Origin: Anastatus disparis
Taxonomy: Eukaryota; Arthropoda; Insecta; Hymenoptera; Eupelmidae
DNA: 64,000 bases
NCBI GenBank assembly: GCA_017163975.1
Contig: JAFFSR010000244.1
Coordinates: 11,037,501 to 11,101,500 of the forward strand
Direction: 5' to 3'
The first letter of the stretch is position 1. Every line of letters starts with the position of its first letter. The translations under genes were made by a program, and so were the position numbers. Under the pieces are notes generated by a model. That model was not told the DNA's origin and searched no databases. It saw nothing but the letters and a program-made list of their open reading frames with translations. Shown here piece after piece: positions 26,686 through 37,743 of this stretch.

Positions 26686-27701
26686 TTAATGAATCTTCCA
26701 ATGTGAAAACTTTCGTATAATTACTGCACAAACAAAAGGTATTGTAAAAACTAGTAAGCCGTAAAGATATGGCGTATATATGGATTTATGACTAGAATCG
26801 TTAAATAGATAACATTGAGCAAAAGATGAGCCCTTTATTCCAGTATACGTGACAGGATAATTGTAAATCAATACTGAATTCTCTTCTTCAATACTATTGA
26901 ATTTATGAAAATTTTTCCGAGCTTCATTGACGAAGAAGTTAGCAAAATAATTGCTCACTATTATTGCATCAGCGCTGTGAGGTATATTTTTTCCTCTAAT
27001 CCATTCGTAAGGATTTTTTTCCGGATGAAATTGAACTCCGTAGAAAGGCATGTTAACATGTTCAATAATAGATATCAATTTCTTGCCGTTCAAATAATCG
27101 TTATGAGATATGATGAAAAATTCACTTATCACATTCACCTTGATAAGATCCTCTTCTGTAATGCAAAAGCTGTGAAAATTCGCAGTAACATTTTGTTTTT
27201 CCAATATTTCAATCACATCGGACGGAGCATTTTTAAATAGCCTGCTACTTTTAAAATTTGGTGTAAATTCAAGTGGAAGAGCCTGATTATGAATATTGCA
27301 TTTAGTCCTATGCTCACGACGATTTGCTTCTAAATACGTTAATAATTCGAATCCAAGACACGTGCCCCAAATAGGAAAATAATCATTGTTTTCATTAAAC
27401 TCTTTGGCAATCTTGTAAATAAATTCTCCTGCATCAGCGTAGCCGTTACTCTGGTTGAAATATGTGTTACCGCCAGGAAAAAGAACACCATTAACTTTAC
27501 TTAAAATGTCCTTGTAGTAAGTTTCAGGTTTTCCAATCCATATTGGTACTACTCTAGCACCAGCAGATTCTATATATTTTACATATGAAGCAGCAATGTA
27601 ACTATTGTATTTTCCTGAATATATTTCATTTAATTTGTAACTGCTTTCCTGGGCTAAGATTCCTATAATAGGTCGATCGTTGAGGTCTGGTTCATCCTTG
27701 G
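26686..27701 (-). CDS. Gamma-glutamyl hydrolase catalytic exon, distal copy with C-terminal hydrophobic tail
   Basis: Gamma-glutamyl hydrolase (peptidase C26, class I glutamine amidotransferase fold) removes gamma-linked glutamates from folylpolyglutamates in lysosomes or after secretion. In the open frame read from 27729 (347 codons) the family motifs are in order: RPIIGILAQE (19-28), YIAASYVKYIESAGARVVP (44-62), FPGG, then WGTCLGFELL with nucleophile Cys124, TANFH with His186, and GVQFHPEKNPYEW with catalytic His235; all are intact. ATG 27729 lies inside a sequence that is also a splice acceptor (TCTTATTTTTGTTTACAG, AG at 27703-27702). I therefore start the exon at 27701, phase 1, with an upstream signal-peptide exon, probably 39639-39558. 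After the usual family end (CYLFN) the protein continues about 37 residues, including a hydrophobic stretch (about 320-338) followed by RKFSHWKIH. This could be a membrane anchor. About 50 differences in 300 residues separate it from the 31.4-kb copy. If the local ATG were used it would lack a normal signal peptide. Confidence 0.85.
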
Positions 27702-28083
27702 CTGTAAACAAAAATAAGATATTCATCATAAAATATTAATTCCCCTTAATGATTATAATTTTCCATATAAGGAATACTATCAGCACGTTATACTGGGAAA
27801 TTTCAAATAAATATTACTTATAAATGCTTGATAGCTCTATAAAGACCCAGAACCAATTTTTGTCAATGTTACAAAAAGTATTTTCAATATGAGGGTGATT
27901 GTTAGAAAAAATTATCAATAATGAAACATAAATAAAAATATTTTATTTACTTGTTTTCTATTATTTATCTTTTTTTCAACGATTCTCCATATTTATGGAC
28001 AAAAGGTTTATCATAAGCATTTAGTGCTGATAGTATTGTCCGTATCTTTCCTATTCTTTAACAAGAATTAAAAAATAGTACAT

Positions 28084-28198
28084 TACGATACACGTGCTCT
28101 AAGTGGTCCTTTTTTACACGGCGTGCAGTTAGCGCCCGAGCGCAGCGAGGGTGCTATGCACGTCGTGTAAGAGGACCACTTCGAGCACACGTATCGTA
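28084..28198. mobile_element. 115-bp hairpin element (MITE-like) flanked by TA
   Basis: Two arms of about 55 bp (starting TACGATACACGTGCTC, ending GAGCACACGTATCGTA) pair nearly throughout. A small loop contains CGAGCGCAGCGAG. TA stands at both outer ends, as expected of TA-targeting (Tc1/mariner-type) non-autonomous elements. Non-coding. High GC against an AT background suggests acquired DNA. Confidence 0.7.
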
Positions 28199-28264
28199 TA
28201 TTATTTTATAGCACGTGTGAGATAAATTCGCCACACGTAATTAATACCCCAGAAAATCAATATT

Positions 28265-28467
28265 ATCAAAAACTATACACACCACGAATGATAATTCGTA
28301 AATAAAAACGAATTCTATATATCAGCAAAACTATGCACACCACGAATGATAATTCGTAAATAAAAACGAATTCTATATATCAGCAAAACTATGCACACCA
28401 CGAATGATAATTCGTAAATAAAAACGAATTCTATATATCAGCAAAACTATGTACACCACGAATGATG
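28265..28467. repeat. 58-bp tandem repeat, about 3.5 copies
   Basis: Units start at about 28265, 28323, 28381 and 28439 (the last partial) and are nearly identical. Each contains CACACCACGAATGATAATTC and an internal short hairpin (AATTCGT / ACGAATT). It lies just right of the hairpin element and may belong to a larger insertion. Confidence 0.9.
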
Positions 28468-28943
28468 AAAAAAAGTAAAACTATTTATTATCAATGATAG
28501 ACCCATCGCAAACAAAAAAAAGCAAAAACGATATCAAAAATATTCTTAGATTGAGAAATTATATCAAATAAGTATTGATGTCAGTGATATTTTATTAATT
28601 AAATACAATATGATAAAAAGAGAACTTGCAGATTATTTAGATTTATGTATACACAGGTCAGACAAAGCAAAGCATCTAGTTTATTGTTCGTATCTCTTTC
28701 TTTCTCATTCTTAGGCCGTACACACTGTACACGCATGCGCGCCGCTCACAGATGTTTTGTTTCGACAACTCACGGCACAACAGTAATTTATAAACTATAG
28801 TTTTGATTTTCTTGATGTTTTCAATTCTTTATTAAAGTATTTATATTTTTTGATTGATTTTCTACGTATTATCATGTGTGAAAAGACATTTCTACGTATT
28901 AATATATATACAAAGAGTGATTGTGATGCGTGATTTCGATATT

Positions 28944-29013
28944 ACTTTTTTGAACAGTATAATAAAGTGCGAAATTTCTGACGGTAGTACTTTTTTACAC
29001 AGTTCAAAAAAGT
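28944..29013. repeat. Inverted repeat, 12-bp perfect arms
   Basis: ACTTTTTTGAAC (28944-28955) and GTTCAAAAAAGT (29002-29013) are perfect inverted arms around a 46-bp loop. To the right are TTTAGCTCCCGCTAAA and a similar TTTAGCTCACG string. Probably a fragment of a repeat element. Both strands are open here, but neither frame looks like a protein. Confidence 0.5.
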
Positions 29014-29937
29014 TGTATTTAGCTCCCGCTAAATGGTGTAGAAAACGCGAATTTAGCTCACGCAGTGCTATAAAAAATTTTATGTTTCTAGGCACTTCAT
29101 GAATTAGTTTTTTATAAACAATATTAAGATGATAAATTACCGCATGTACTTATGATCTAACGATCCAATTAATTGATTACTTTAATAGAAACGTTAGAGT
29201 CAGTTTTAAATTAAATTGATAAACTTAGATTATGATTTGAAAATGTTAAATATTATGTACTAAGAATAATTTTTTTACCATCTAAAATTTTATAAATGTT
29301 GTAAATAAAAAACGAGTACTTAAAGATTTTATTATTTTTTCATCAATTTAAATATCTTTTTTTTAGTCTAAAATATTTGAAAACATAGATGAATTATTGG
29401 TTATTTCAAGTTTATGATTTTTTATTTTGTTAAACTCTAATTAAACACCGCAAGATGCAGGAACTAAAAAATTATAAAAGCATTAACAGCAAACGTAAAA
29501 GCATAAAGATCTCCATTATTTATATCACTTCATAAAATATAAAGTTTAGATAATATTTAAAATAAAAAAATTCAGAATAATAATAACTATCGTTAAATAA
29601 TTTTATTTATGAAATCGTTTTTATAAAATTAATATTTTATAAAAAATAAATACGCACTCATTTTTGGCTTTTTTCACAAGTAATAAATATCAATGAAAGG
29701 ATTTTTTCACAAGATTTTTAATTGATGCACTTTCACTAATAAAGCAAATGATTAACTATATTAAATTTTAAACTGCGTCTCTGGATTATTAAGTTATTAA
29801 ATGACTAGATGCTTTTTGAGGCTTTTAGCAAATACTAAAAGCATTATCCAAAACATGCATTCAAAATTGATTAGATTAGATAAATTTTATTTTTATTATA
29901 TTGTAAAATAAATGATATTTGATAATACTAATTTACA

Positions 29938-29978
29938 ATAGTAATAATAATAATATTATTAATAATAATAATAATAAT
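29938..29978. repeat. (AAT)n microsatellite
   Basis: AATAATAAT runs with one inverted interruption (ATTATT). Confidence 0.8.
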
Positions 29979-30271
29979 GTTGCAATTCTATCGCGTTTTA
30001 CTAAAACTGTTAAACACAGATCTATTAGAGGTAGATAAAAACGATGATGAACGAATTATTTAGCTTTTCTAATTGTTTCTTCAATGGATATTAATCAAAT
30101 TCTGTGTAAAATCAAAACGTGATTCATGCCAAAAAAACGTTATTATAAATCAAAATAAAAATTCTCTGCACTTTTAAATATCCATTTTGGTAAACGTTTT
30201 TAATACTTTTTTAAATTTTAGAATGAAATATCACTTTACTAGAAATATAATAAAAATGAACTTATTGCTAA

Positions 30272-30620
30272 TTTGCATATATACATGCATAGCCGTTGAA
30301 TAATAAGAGATGTATGAAAACACGTAAAGCTTTATTTTTTAATTATATGGATAAATAGTCAATTCTTAGTCACGATTTTCCTTTAAGCTTTGAGTTTTAT
30401 TATTCACTTATCAGTTTCTGATTATTCTATTTAAAATGTTAATTTGAATTTGAAGTGAAAACTTTTAAATTTTTTACGACTTTTAGATATTTATTCAAAT
30501 TACATTAAATATAATAACATTTTGATAAAAATTATAATAGCGAATTTACAAGAAAAAGATAATTCTTTAAAAATAAATATTTAGCGCTCGTGTTAAAATT
30601 TTCAGAGATCTCCAATTTAT
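30272..30620. repeat. Duplicated flank shared with 32513-32960
   Basis: Strings such as TACATGCATAGCCG, AATAATAAGAGATG, AAAACACGTAAAGCTTTATT and GTCACGATTTTCCTTTAA occur in the same order in both places. This shows that the GGH duplication included at least this much upstream (intronic) DNA. Read on the minus strand, the block holds no ATG with an open frame into a donor in both copies, so it probably carries no exon. Confidence 0.75.
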
Positions 30621-30679
30621 ATAATATCTTCACAAAATTTATAGTTTCAGTTTTCTAAAAAAAAAAGGAATTAAAAAAG

Positions 30680-31000
30680 TTGGATTTGAAAAAAATTGAA
30701 AATATTAAAATAAATACGTATTTTTTAAAATTTTATGTACGTAATTTAGATCAACATTCACTTCAGCTTAAGAACTCTGAAAATTTTGAAGTCAATTTGT
30801 TGAAATTGGCTGAAAAATCCTGTGACAATTACAAAAATAGAAAAATCAAGGGTTCGACAGAAGAAAAGGATTCTAGCCATCGAATGAAATCTTTTGAAAT
30901 TATTCATGGATTAAAGTCTTATATTTCATTTATATTTAAGACAAAAAAAAGTTTCATCAAAAATATGTTGAAATGTAATCAATATAATACATCCCCTTAA
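30680..31000 (+). other. Unassigned open frame, 106 codons, no ATG start
   Basis: Opens with TTG and is Lys/Asn/Ser-rich. The first ATG gives only about 40 codons (MKSFEIIHGLKSYISF). It lies between the two GGH exons on the opposite strand. I do not recognise it. A chance frame or a decayed fragment is more likely than a gene. Confidence 0.12.
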
Positions 31001-31440
31001 TACAACTAAATTTTTCAAATGAGAATTCAACGAACGCTTTGTCTCGCAAAATTAAACCGTCTGAAGCATTTGCGCGCGAAACTACGATTCCCACCATCAA
31101 TAGAAACAAAAAATTATATTACATTTTTATTAAATTATATATATATTTATTTTTACACATATGGGATTATGAAGGTATTATGGAAATAGTAAAATTATAA
31201 CTACAATATTTTTAAAATATAATTTATTATTGATGATTAAAAAAAAACAAATACAATATATTCTCATATTCTTTTAATTTATTTAATATATTTATATTTA
31301 TGATTGTGATCAACGCCATCTAGCGGCCTGGAGAAATTCGGTCAAACCATGTCTCCTCGAAAAGTCTCCCTAAAATTAGAACAGGCAATATTCTTCTATA
31401 GTCATTCTATATTGTTGCATTTTTGGATTCATGACTAGAA
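31001..31440. other. 3' flank of the proximal GGH exon
   Basis: Homology with the distal copy stops just past the stop codon (after AATCCA on the minus strand). The sequence then differs. It contains AACGCCATCTAGCGGCC at 31314-31330, a motif recalling the TGCGCCATCT strings near 39.4 and 39.85 kb. An AATAAA on the minus strand near 31,150 could serve as a polyadenylation signal, but such strings are frequent here. Confidence 0.35.
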
Positions 31441-32348
31441 TTAAATATTGAATAGATAAGATTGAGTAAAAGATGAGCCCTTTATTCCAGTATACGTGAC
31501 AGGATAATTGTAAATCAATGCTGAATTCTCTTCTTCAATACTATCGAATTTATGAAAATTTTTCCGAGCTTCATTGACGAAGAAATTAGCAAAATAATTG
31601 CTGACTATTATTGCATCAGCACTATGAGGTATATTTTTCCCTTCAATCCATTCGTAAGGATTTTTTTCCGGATGAAATTGAATTCCGTAGAAAGGCATGT
31701 TAACATGTTCAACAATAGATATCCATTTGTTGCCGTTCGAAAAATCGTTATGAGATATGATAAAAAATTTATTTATCACATTTGCTTTGATAAGATCCTT
31801 TTCTGTAATGCAAAAACCATGAAAATTTGCTGTAACATCTTCCTTCTTTAATATGTTAATCACTTTGGATGAAGCATTTCTAAACATCCTGCTACTTCTA
31901 AAATTTAATGTAAATTCAAGTGGAAGAGCCTTATTGTGAAAACTGCATTTACTTCTATGCTCAAGACGATTTGCTTCTAAATATGTTAATAATTCGAATC
32001 CAAGACACGTGCCCCAAATTGGAAAATAATCGTTTTTTTTATTAAACTTTTTAGCAATCTTGTAAATTAATTCTCCTGCATCGGCGTAACCATTACTATG
32101 GTTAAAATATGTGCTACCACCAGGAAAAAGAACACCATTAACTTTACTTAAAATGTACTTGTAGTAATATTCAGGTTTTCCAAGCCATATTGGTACCACT
32201 CTAGCACCAGCCGATTCTATGTATTTTACATATGAAGCAGCAATATAACTGTCATATCTTCCTGGATATGTTTTATTTAATCTGTAACTTATTTCTTGAG
32301 CTAAGATTCCTATAATAGGTCGATTGTTGAGGTTTGATTCATCCTGGG
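31441..32348 (-). CDS. Gamma-glutamyl hydrolase catalytic exon, proximal copy
   Basis: Same family as the 26.7-kb exon, with all catalytic motifs intact. In the frame read from ATG 32373 (310 codons) these are WGTCLGFELL with Cys123, TANFH with His185, and GIQFHPEKNPYEW with His234, plus RPIIGILAQE near the start. The acceptor is TTATTTGTGTTTACAG (AG at 32350-32349), so the exon starts at 32348 in phase 1. Spliced to the donor at 39558 it gives a protein of about 329 residues with a signal peptide, close to the usual family length (human about 318). The frame ends at YLFNI and TAA, where soluble family members normally end. Compared with the distal copy, a 4-nt insertion after the codons for YLF removes the C-terminal hydrophobic tail. 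Likely a secreted or lysosomal soluble enzyme. The local ATG 32373 is an alternative start but lies within the acceptor tract. Confidence 0.9.
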
Positions 32349-32512
32349 CTGTAAACACAAATAAGATATTCATTAATGCCCCTTAATGATTATAATTTTC
32401 CATATGAGGAAGCAATATTATAAAAAAATACTATCAACACACAATTTGATATACTGGGAAATTTTATATAAATATTACCTAGAGATGCTAGATAGCTCGA
32501 TAAAGACATCAC

Positions 32513-32960
32513 AAATATACATGCATAGCCGATGAATAATAAGAGATGAATGAAAACACGTAAAGCTTTATTTTTTATGGATGAATAGTCAATTCAAGTC
32601 ACGATTTTCCTTTAAAGTATTGATTTTTATTATTCGTTTATCAATTTCTAGTTATCCTGTTTAAAATATTTATTTAAATTTCAAGTAAAAACGTTAGAAT
32701 TTTTTTTAACTTTTAGATTGTGATTAAAAATGGTTAAATATATAATAATGTGCATTCGTATGAATGCACATTATTATCAGTATTGATATATTTACATTTA
32801 TCAAGAGAAACGTTCTTTAGTTTTTAAAAGTTACAATAGTACTTTTAAAATGAATTTTTATGAATCATTCATAAAAATTACAATTATACGACTTCGGGGA
32901 AAAAAGATAATTCTTTGAAAATATATATTTAGTGCTCTTGCAATTACTGGGATATATTAT
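32513..32960. repeat. Duplicated flank shared with 30272-30620
   Basis: Upstream flank of the proximal GGH exon, aligned in order with the block at 30.3 kb. The duplicated unit therefore spans roughly 31.4-32.96 kb here. It is followed immediately by the hairpin elements at 33.0 kb. Confidence 0.75.
32742..32777. repeat. Perfect 16-bp stem with 4-nt loop
   Basis: ATAATAATGTGCATTC (32742-32757), loop GTAT, then GAATGCACATTATTAT (32762-32777): no mismatch. It is too short for a standard microRNA precursor. It is not seen at the matching place in the 30.3-kb block, so it probably arose or was inserted after the duplication. Confidence 0.8.
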
Positions 32961-32982
32961 TGAGATTCCACAAAAAAATTAA

Positions 32983-33070
32983 TTTTTCTGCCCTCCGGCC
33001 AGAAAGCGACAACTTTCTGGCCGCTGCCCAAAACGAAGTTGCCGCTTTCTGGCGTCGTCGGGCAGAAAAA
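32983..33070. mobile_element. 88-bp GC-rich hairpin
   Basis: TTTTTCTGCCC at the left pairs with GGGCAGAAAAA at the right. The arms continue through GGCCAGAAAGCGACAACTT and AAGTTGCCGCTTTCTGGC, giving about 35-bp arms. Non-coding and GC-rich in an AT background. It lies directly left of another hairpin element. Target duplication not clear. Confidence 0.65.
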
Positions 33071-33077
33071 TAGCATA

Positions 33078-33194
33078 CGACCCATGGCCAGTAAAAAAGA
33101 AAGCCTCAGATCACATATTTGTTAACTTCGGCTTCGCCTCAGCCGACAATTACATGTGATCTGAGACATTTCTTTTTTTTCTGGCCTTGGGTCG
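33078..33194. mobile_element. 117-bp hairpin element (MITE-like) flanked by TA
   Basis: The left end CGACCCATGGCCAGTAAAAA and the right end CTGGCCTTGGGTCG are inverted. Pairing continues through CTCAGATCACAT / ATGTGATCTGAG to a GC-rich loop (TTCGGCTTCGCC). TA dinucleotides sit on both sides (33076-33077, 33195-33196), as for TA-targeting elements. Size is like the 28.1-kb hairpin, but the sequence differs. Confidence 0.7.
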
Positions 33195-33199
33195 TAATA

Positions 33200-36100
33200 T
33201 ACTATTTATAATTATAAGAATTACTATAAATTTATTAAATGTTTTACGTTAATTTTTACAATAATTTCTATTTATTTAGTTTATAATAAATCAACAAATA
33301 TAAATTTCCTTGAAAAAATTAAAATTTAACATATAAAGTATTGTGAAAGCAAGTGATATTTACTATTTAAAAATAAAATATCTAAAGGCCTTATTTATTT
33401 GAAATTAAAAAACAATAGTAAAATAAAATAAAAATAAAAGCTATTTTATAACTACATTATCGCGATTCTACAAACTGCGCTTTTTAACTTCAAAATTATT
33501 TCATCCTCGAGTTGGCGCTTTTTACTAACAAGCAAATCAAGTTGTAAGTCAAGAATCGGTAGCAGCAACTGTTACGTGTATATGAATTTCATTCATGTAG
33601 CATAAGTGTTATAAAAAAAGACTTACTTAAATAGCGTCGTACTGATTAAATGAAAATGTTTATTTACTTCGCTTGTATATTTATGTATTAAAATTATTGA
33701 GATCATTTGCGATAAATCAAATTTAAAGACAAAATATAAAAATTTTCATAAAAATTAATTTATTTTCACTTCTAACAATAATTTGAGAAAAAAAATATTT
33801 AATCAAAGTAAACGTAATTCAGCACAACAATAAGGAAAAATTTCCGAAGTACATACGTATACGTTAAATGTTTACTACACATCGATGAGATATATAATGT
33901 ATCCATCTACGGTTTTCGCGGTTGATTTCCGTTAACAAGGTATATAGACGATATACAACGACTTGAGCTCGAGCGAACAATGAAGCGAAGCATGTCTTCG
34001 ATCGCAAAAACTAAAATCCATTGAAAAAGACGGAAAAAGAGGATGGGAAAATACTAAGAGAGTTGGCAAGATGCCTCATAGAATATGTAGCGTTTGTGTA
34101 TCCTAGATAAAAAAAAGCGTACATCCCCTACAGCGCGATATAAAAGAATAAATTATCTATAAAAATGTAATATATATATATATAGAAATTATAAGCTAGC
34201 CGAAATAAATGCGTTTTTATTCAATATATACGAGTTATTTCTTTTAATAAATTTTTTCCGTTCTCAAAATTTACTCATTTTTTCTGATTCAATATTTCAT
34301 TTTTTTTAAGGCCAAGGTAGAATATAAATATTATAAAATTTTTAAATATACAAAAATATTTTTATATTAATATTTATTCTTTTCAAGAAATATTTTTAAT
34401 TGATTGTTCATAATTTTATTTATAATTTATGCTTGTTTTGAGACAACAAGATCTAAAACTGAATTATATTTTTGTAAAAATTTTATCACGGAGATAAAAA
34501 CTACAATTTTGTAGTATCAATAAAAACACAAATGTAATCAAAATGTTGAAGAAAAAATAAAATTTTATTGAACATACATATTTTATATGAAAGAATTGAA
34601 ATTTCTTTCCAAATTAAATTTTTTTAGCTTCCAAAAAAACTTTTTACAAAAGAAATAAAAGATCTGAATTTTTATTTTTAAAAATTCAGCCAAGCGAACT
34701 GTTAAAAAATTTTATTTCATCTTTATTAATAAAAAACACATTTTTTTGCATTTCTACTTTCAAAGATATCTATTAAACAACAATTTGAGTAAAAAGTATC
34801 TAAAGTATCCAGTCGACGAAAAATTGTATTTTCTCCATTTACATTTAAAACTTTTTAATACGCCTAGAAAATAGTTGGACATATAAATGGGCAACAATAA
34901 CAACTTTTAAGCAATTCGCTATATATTTCATCGAACAAGTTATACTTTGATACAACTTATGCGTGTATAAAAGAAGAAAAAAAATTATTTTAGTAGAGTA
35001 GAGAAACGCATGTATACATGTACACTCAACATCGTAAATTCAGTTCTCTATAGCTTTTGTATACTCGAGTGGAGGAAGTTATATTCTCGAATAGTAAATA
35101 TTGGGTGGAACGTACGTTTGTTTGATACGCCTTAGTTACTTCTTTTTCTTCTCTCTTTTTTTTGTCTGTTTCACTATAAAAGTATATAAAGTCCAGCAAA
35201 TGTCTACGTATACATAAACTTTTGTTTACTCTATCTCTGATATGTTTTGAGGATACATAATGTTTTAATATGTTTGTATCTATTGAAATGTTAAATATTA
35301 TTTTGTATAAGCGATTGAGAAAAGAAATGGAACTGATACTTTTTTTTTATTTTTACTCTAAAATCGTTTTAAAATATTTAATCCGTGTCAAAATAAATAA
35401 ATTGAAATATTAATAATAATGTTTTTAAATAAAATCTGTAATTAATTGTAAACAAAATTAATATATTAGAAAAAAAATTATTCAAAGTATCATCCCATAT
35501 AAAATGGAAACAGTCATCGATTTAAGCGTAACAATTTTAACCATGTACATTGAAGGAATTTATATAAATATCGCCACAGTACAGGCGATACCTCACTAAA
35601 AACTCGGAACCAAAATTCATCTATATACGAAAACAAACAAGTCCAAAACATGATAGATTTTTTATCATTTATATCTTTCTTAATCACTGTAACAAGTTTT
35701 TTCAACTGAGCATATAGGCGAAAGTCAATTCTAAGTTCTTAGCAAGTCATTGCCCACACTCACGTTTGTATATCTTATACAAAATTCATTAACATATGAG
35801 GCATATCATGCTAAGAAGTATAGACTGTTTATGGAAAAATGATATAATAAATTTTAATAATAAACTCTAAAAAGCAATTTTGACTACGATCAAAATTTTA
35901 ATGCATTTAAACATTTGATATGAGTAATTTATGATATATAATTTGCTGAAAGCAAGAAAAAAATTAATGATTTTTCAAGAAATCTTAACTAAAATCTTTT
36001 TAAACTATTAAAAATAAAAACCTTGCTAATCAAAACTTATGAATATTGAAAAAAAAGTAGCAAATTTTTAAACTAACGTACATAAAGAAAAATCACGAGA

Positions 36101-37510
36101 AAGCAAATTCCATCTGTGTTGGATCGTTGTCCTAAATTTGTGTCGACAGCGACAAAACCCAAGCGACAGGGAAAAATAAAAATCAAGGCATGCAATAAAA
36201 TAAAAAAAGGAAAATAAAAATAAAAAAAAAACGGGGGAAAATGCTTGCCTCGAGACGACTAGTTGTTGGCGACGAATGTAATTTTGTTCGTACGTTCTTT
36301 TTGAAATCTTCTCTTTTTTTTACGTATTTTAAGAGTCAAATATTTATCTTCGAAATATGTTTTATATATAAAGTCGTCTTTTTTTATCAATTTGGCGCGT
36401 ATTGATGCACATATTCTTTGTTGATTCAAAATATTTTGTATCTGCATTGGCCATATAAAACATTTTTTTTTCAAATTATTTAAATTTTTTTATAGATTTC
36501 TAAGTAGAATATTATTATAGTATAAAAAATGATAAATATAGTGCATTTGCTTGAAATACGTTTTTATTTTAAAAATGAAATATCATTTTTTGTTAAAGTA
36601 TATATACTGAAAAAATGTTACGTTATTTAAACACATGAATAAGTTTCAGATGATTAGTATGCACAATTTATATTGAAATCGACGAATAAACCGTACGTAA
36701 ATTTTTAAATTTAAATTTAAATATAAAAATATTTGAATCAAAATTGACAGAGAAATTTCGCGTTAATTTTACACATACACATGTGCAAAATTGTGACACC
36801 GAAATTTTCGTCACTGCAAAATTATAACATATGTACTAAAAAATTTTCACAGTATATAGGTAAAATAATAATTAAATTTACATAGTTGATTATCCCTGGT
36901 AGCAATCAAGTATAAATAAAATATAAATGAAGCATTTTTTACCAGTCAATTTTTCATCGTAAAAATCTTTTCATTTATGCCAAATTTACATTTGATTTTT
37001 ACCATGGACGATTTGCATACATTAATTACTTGATTCTTTATTCAAATAATACGCGATGTTCGACTAATTAAAGCCCTCCCGAATTACAAAGCTCAACAAT
37101 AGAGCATCAAGTTTATTACAATTAACGAGATTAATTTCAACAGTATACAGGAAGTAATATTATGTACATGTAACGTCAATATTTTGCTTTTATAATATAC
37201 CGATTACTGCAAGAGACATTTCGACAGATACACGGGCGTATTAGCAGCTTCGTATAATGACGTGTACCTAATGGCAATTTGCATATACGCAAGCATAAAA
37301 TATGAATCCTTATGAATTTACTTTTTGTATCATACTTGTACTAAAGTAGGACAATCTGATAGACTTTTAACTTTTTTTTATGTTTAATACTATATGAAAT
37401 ATGCATTGCAAAAATCATTTTTTTCTTAAAAGACAAAATTATTAAAATTATATAAATTCATAAATTTTTTAAATTATTTATCTTATTTTTAAATCTTGGA
37501 ACTGATTTCA
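33200..37510. other. AT-rich DNA within the proposed GGH intron, no gene seen
   Basis: Patches at 33,540-33,630 and 33,840-34,140 are GC-richer, and one donor-like GTAAGT lies on the minus strand near 33,626. No exon could be delimited. Otherwise AT-rich with a short TA repeat at 34,172. Confidence 0.5.
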
Positions 37511-37513
37511 ATA

Positions 37514-37743
37514 CCGTGAAGGACGTAATTTCTGATCACCTAAGAGGTATTTCTGATCACATATTTACATGTAAAAAAGTAAAAGTATATTTCTTTTTCA
37601 CACAAACGAAGCATTTCTCACGCTCAATCTACTTTTCCTCATAAATTAAAAAAAGGTTTTTCCTACTAGAATCTTAAAGATTATGATTTATAATAAATAA
37701 TGATCAGAAATTACGCCCTGATCAGGAACTACGTCCTTTACGG
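37514..37743. mobile_element. 230-bp non-autonomous DNA element with TIRs and TA flanks
   Basis: The left end CCGTGAAGGACGTAATTTCT and the right end (inverted) CCGTAAAGGACGTAGTTCCT match over about 25 bp. TA stands outside both (37512-37513, 37744-37745). A CTGATCA motif is repeated inside each end (TTTCTGATCAC twice at left; TGATCAG and CTGATCAG at right). No coding sequence inside. Tc1/mariner-type target choice is inferred from TA alone. Confidence 0.75.

Larger units (their letters stand above)
27857..30271. other. 2.4-kb segment present only beside the distal GGH copy
   Basis: Upstream flanks of the two GGH exons align (27730-27856 with 32374-32506, then 30272-30620 with 32513-32960), but this segment separates the two blocks in the distal copy only. 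It contains a hairpin element, a 58-bp tandem array and a further inverted repeat. It is most simply an insertion, or several, after the duplication. The ends are approximate. Confidence 0.5.

Noticed and set aside
26905..27240. 111-codon plus-strand frame, and its equivalent at 31552-31851
   Set aside because: Antisense shadows of the GGH exons.
32349..32509. A local leader exon for the proximal GGH copy: ATG 32509, donor at 32478-32477, 130-nt intron, phase 1
   Set aside because: It is phase-correct, but the peptide is a poor signal, and the matching place in the distal copy has no ATG and an in-frame stop. The 39.6-kb exon is a much better leader.
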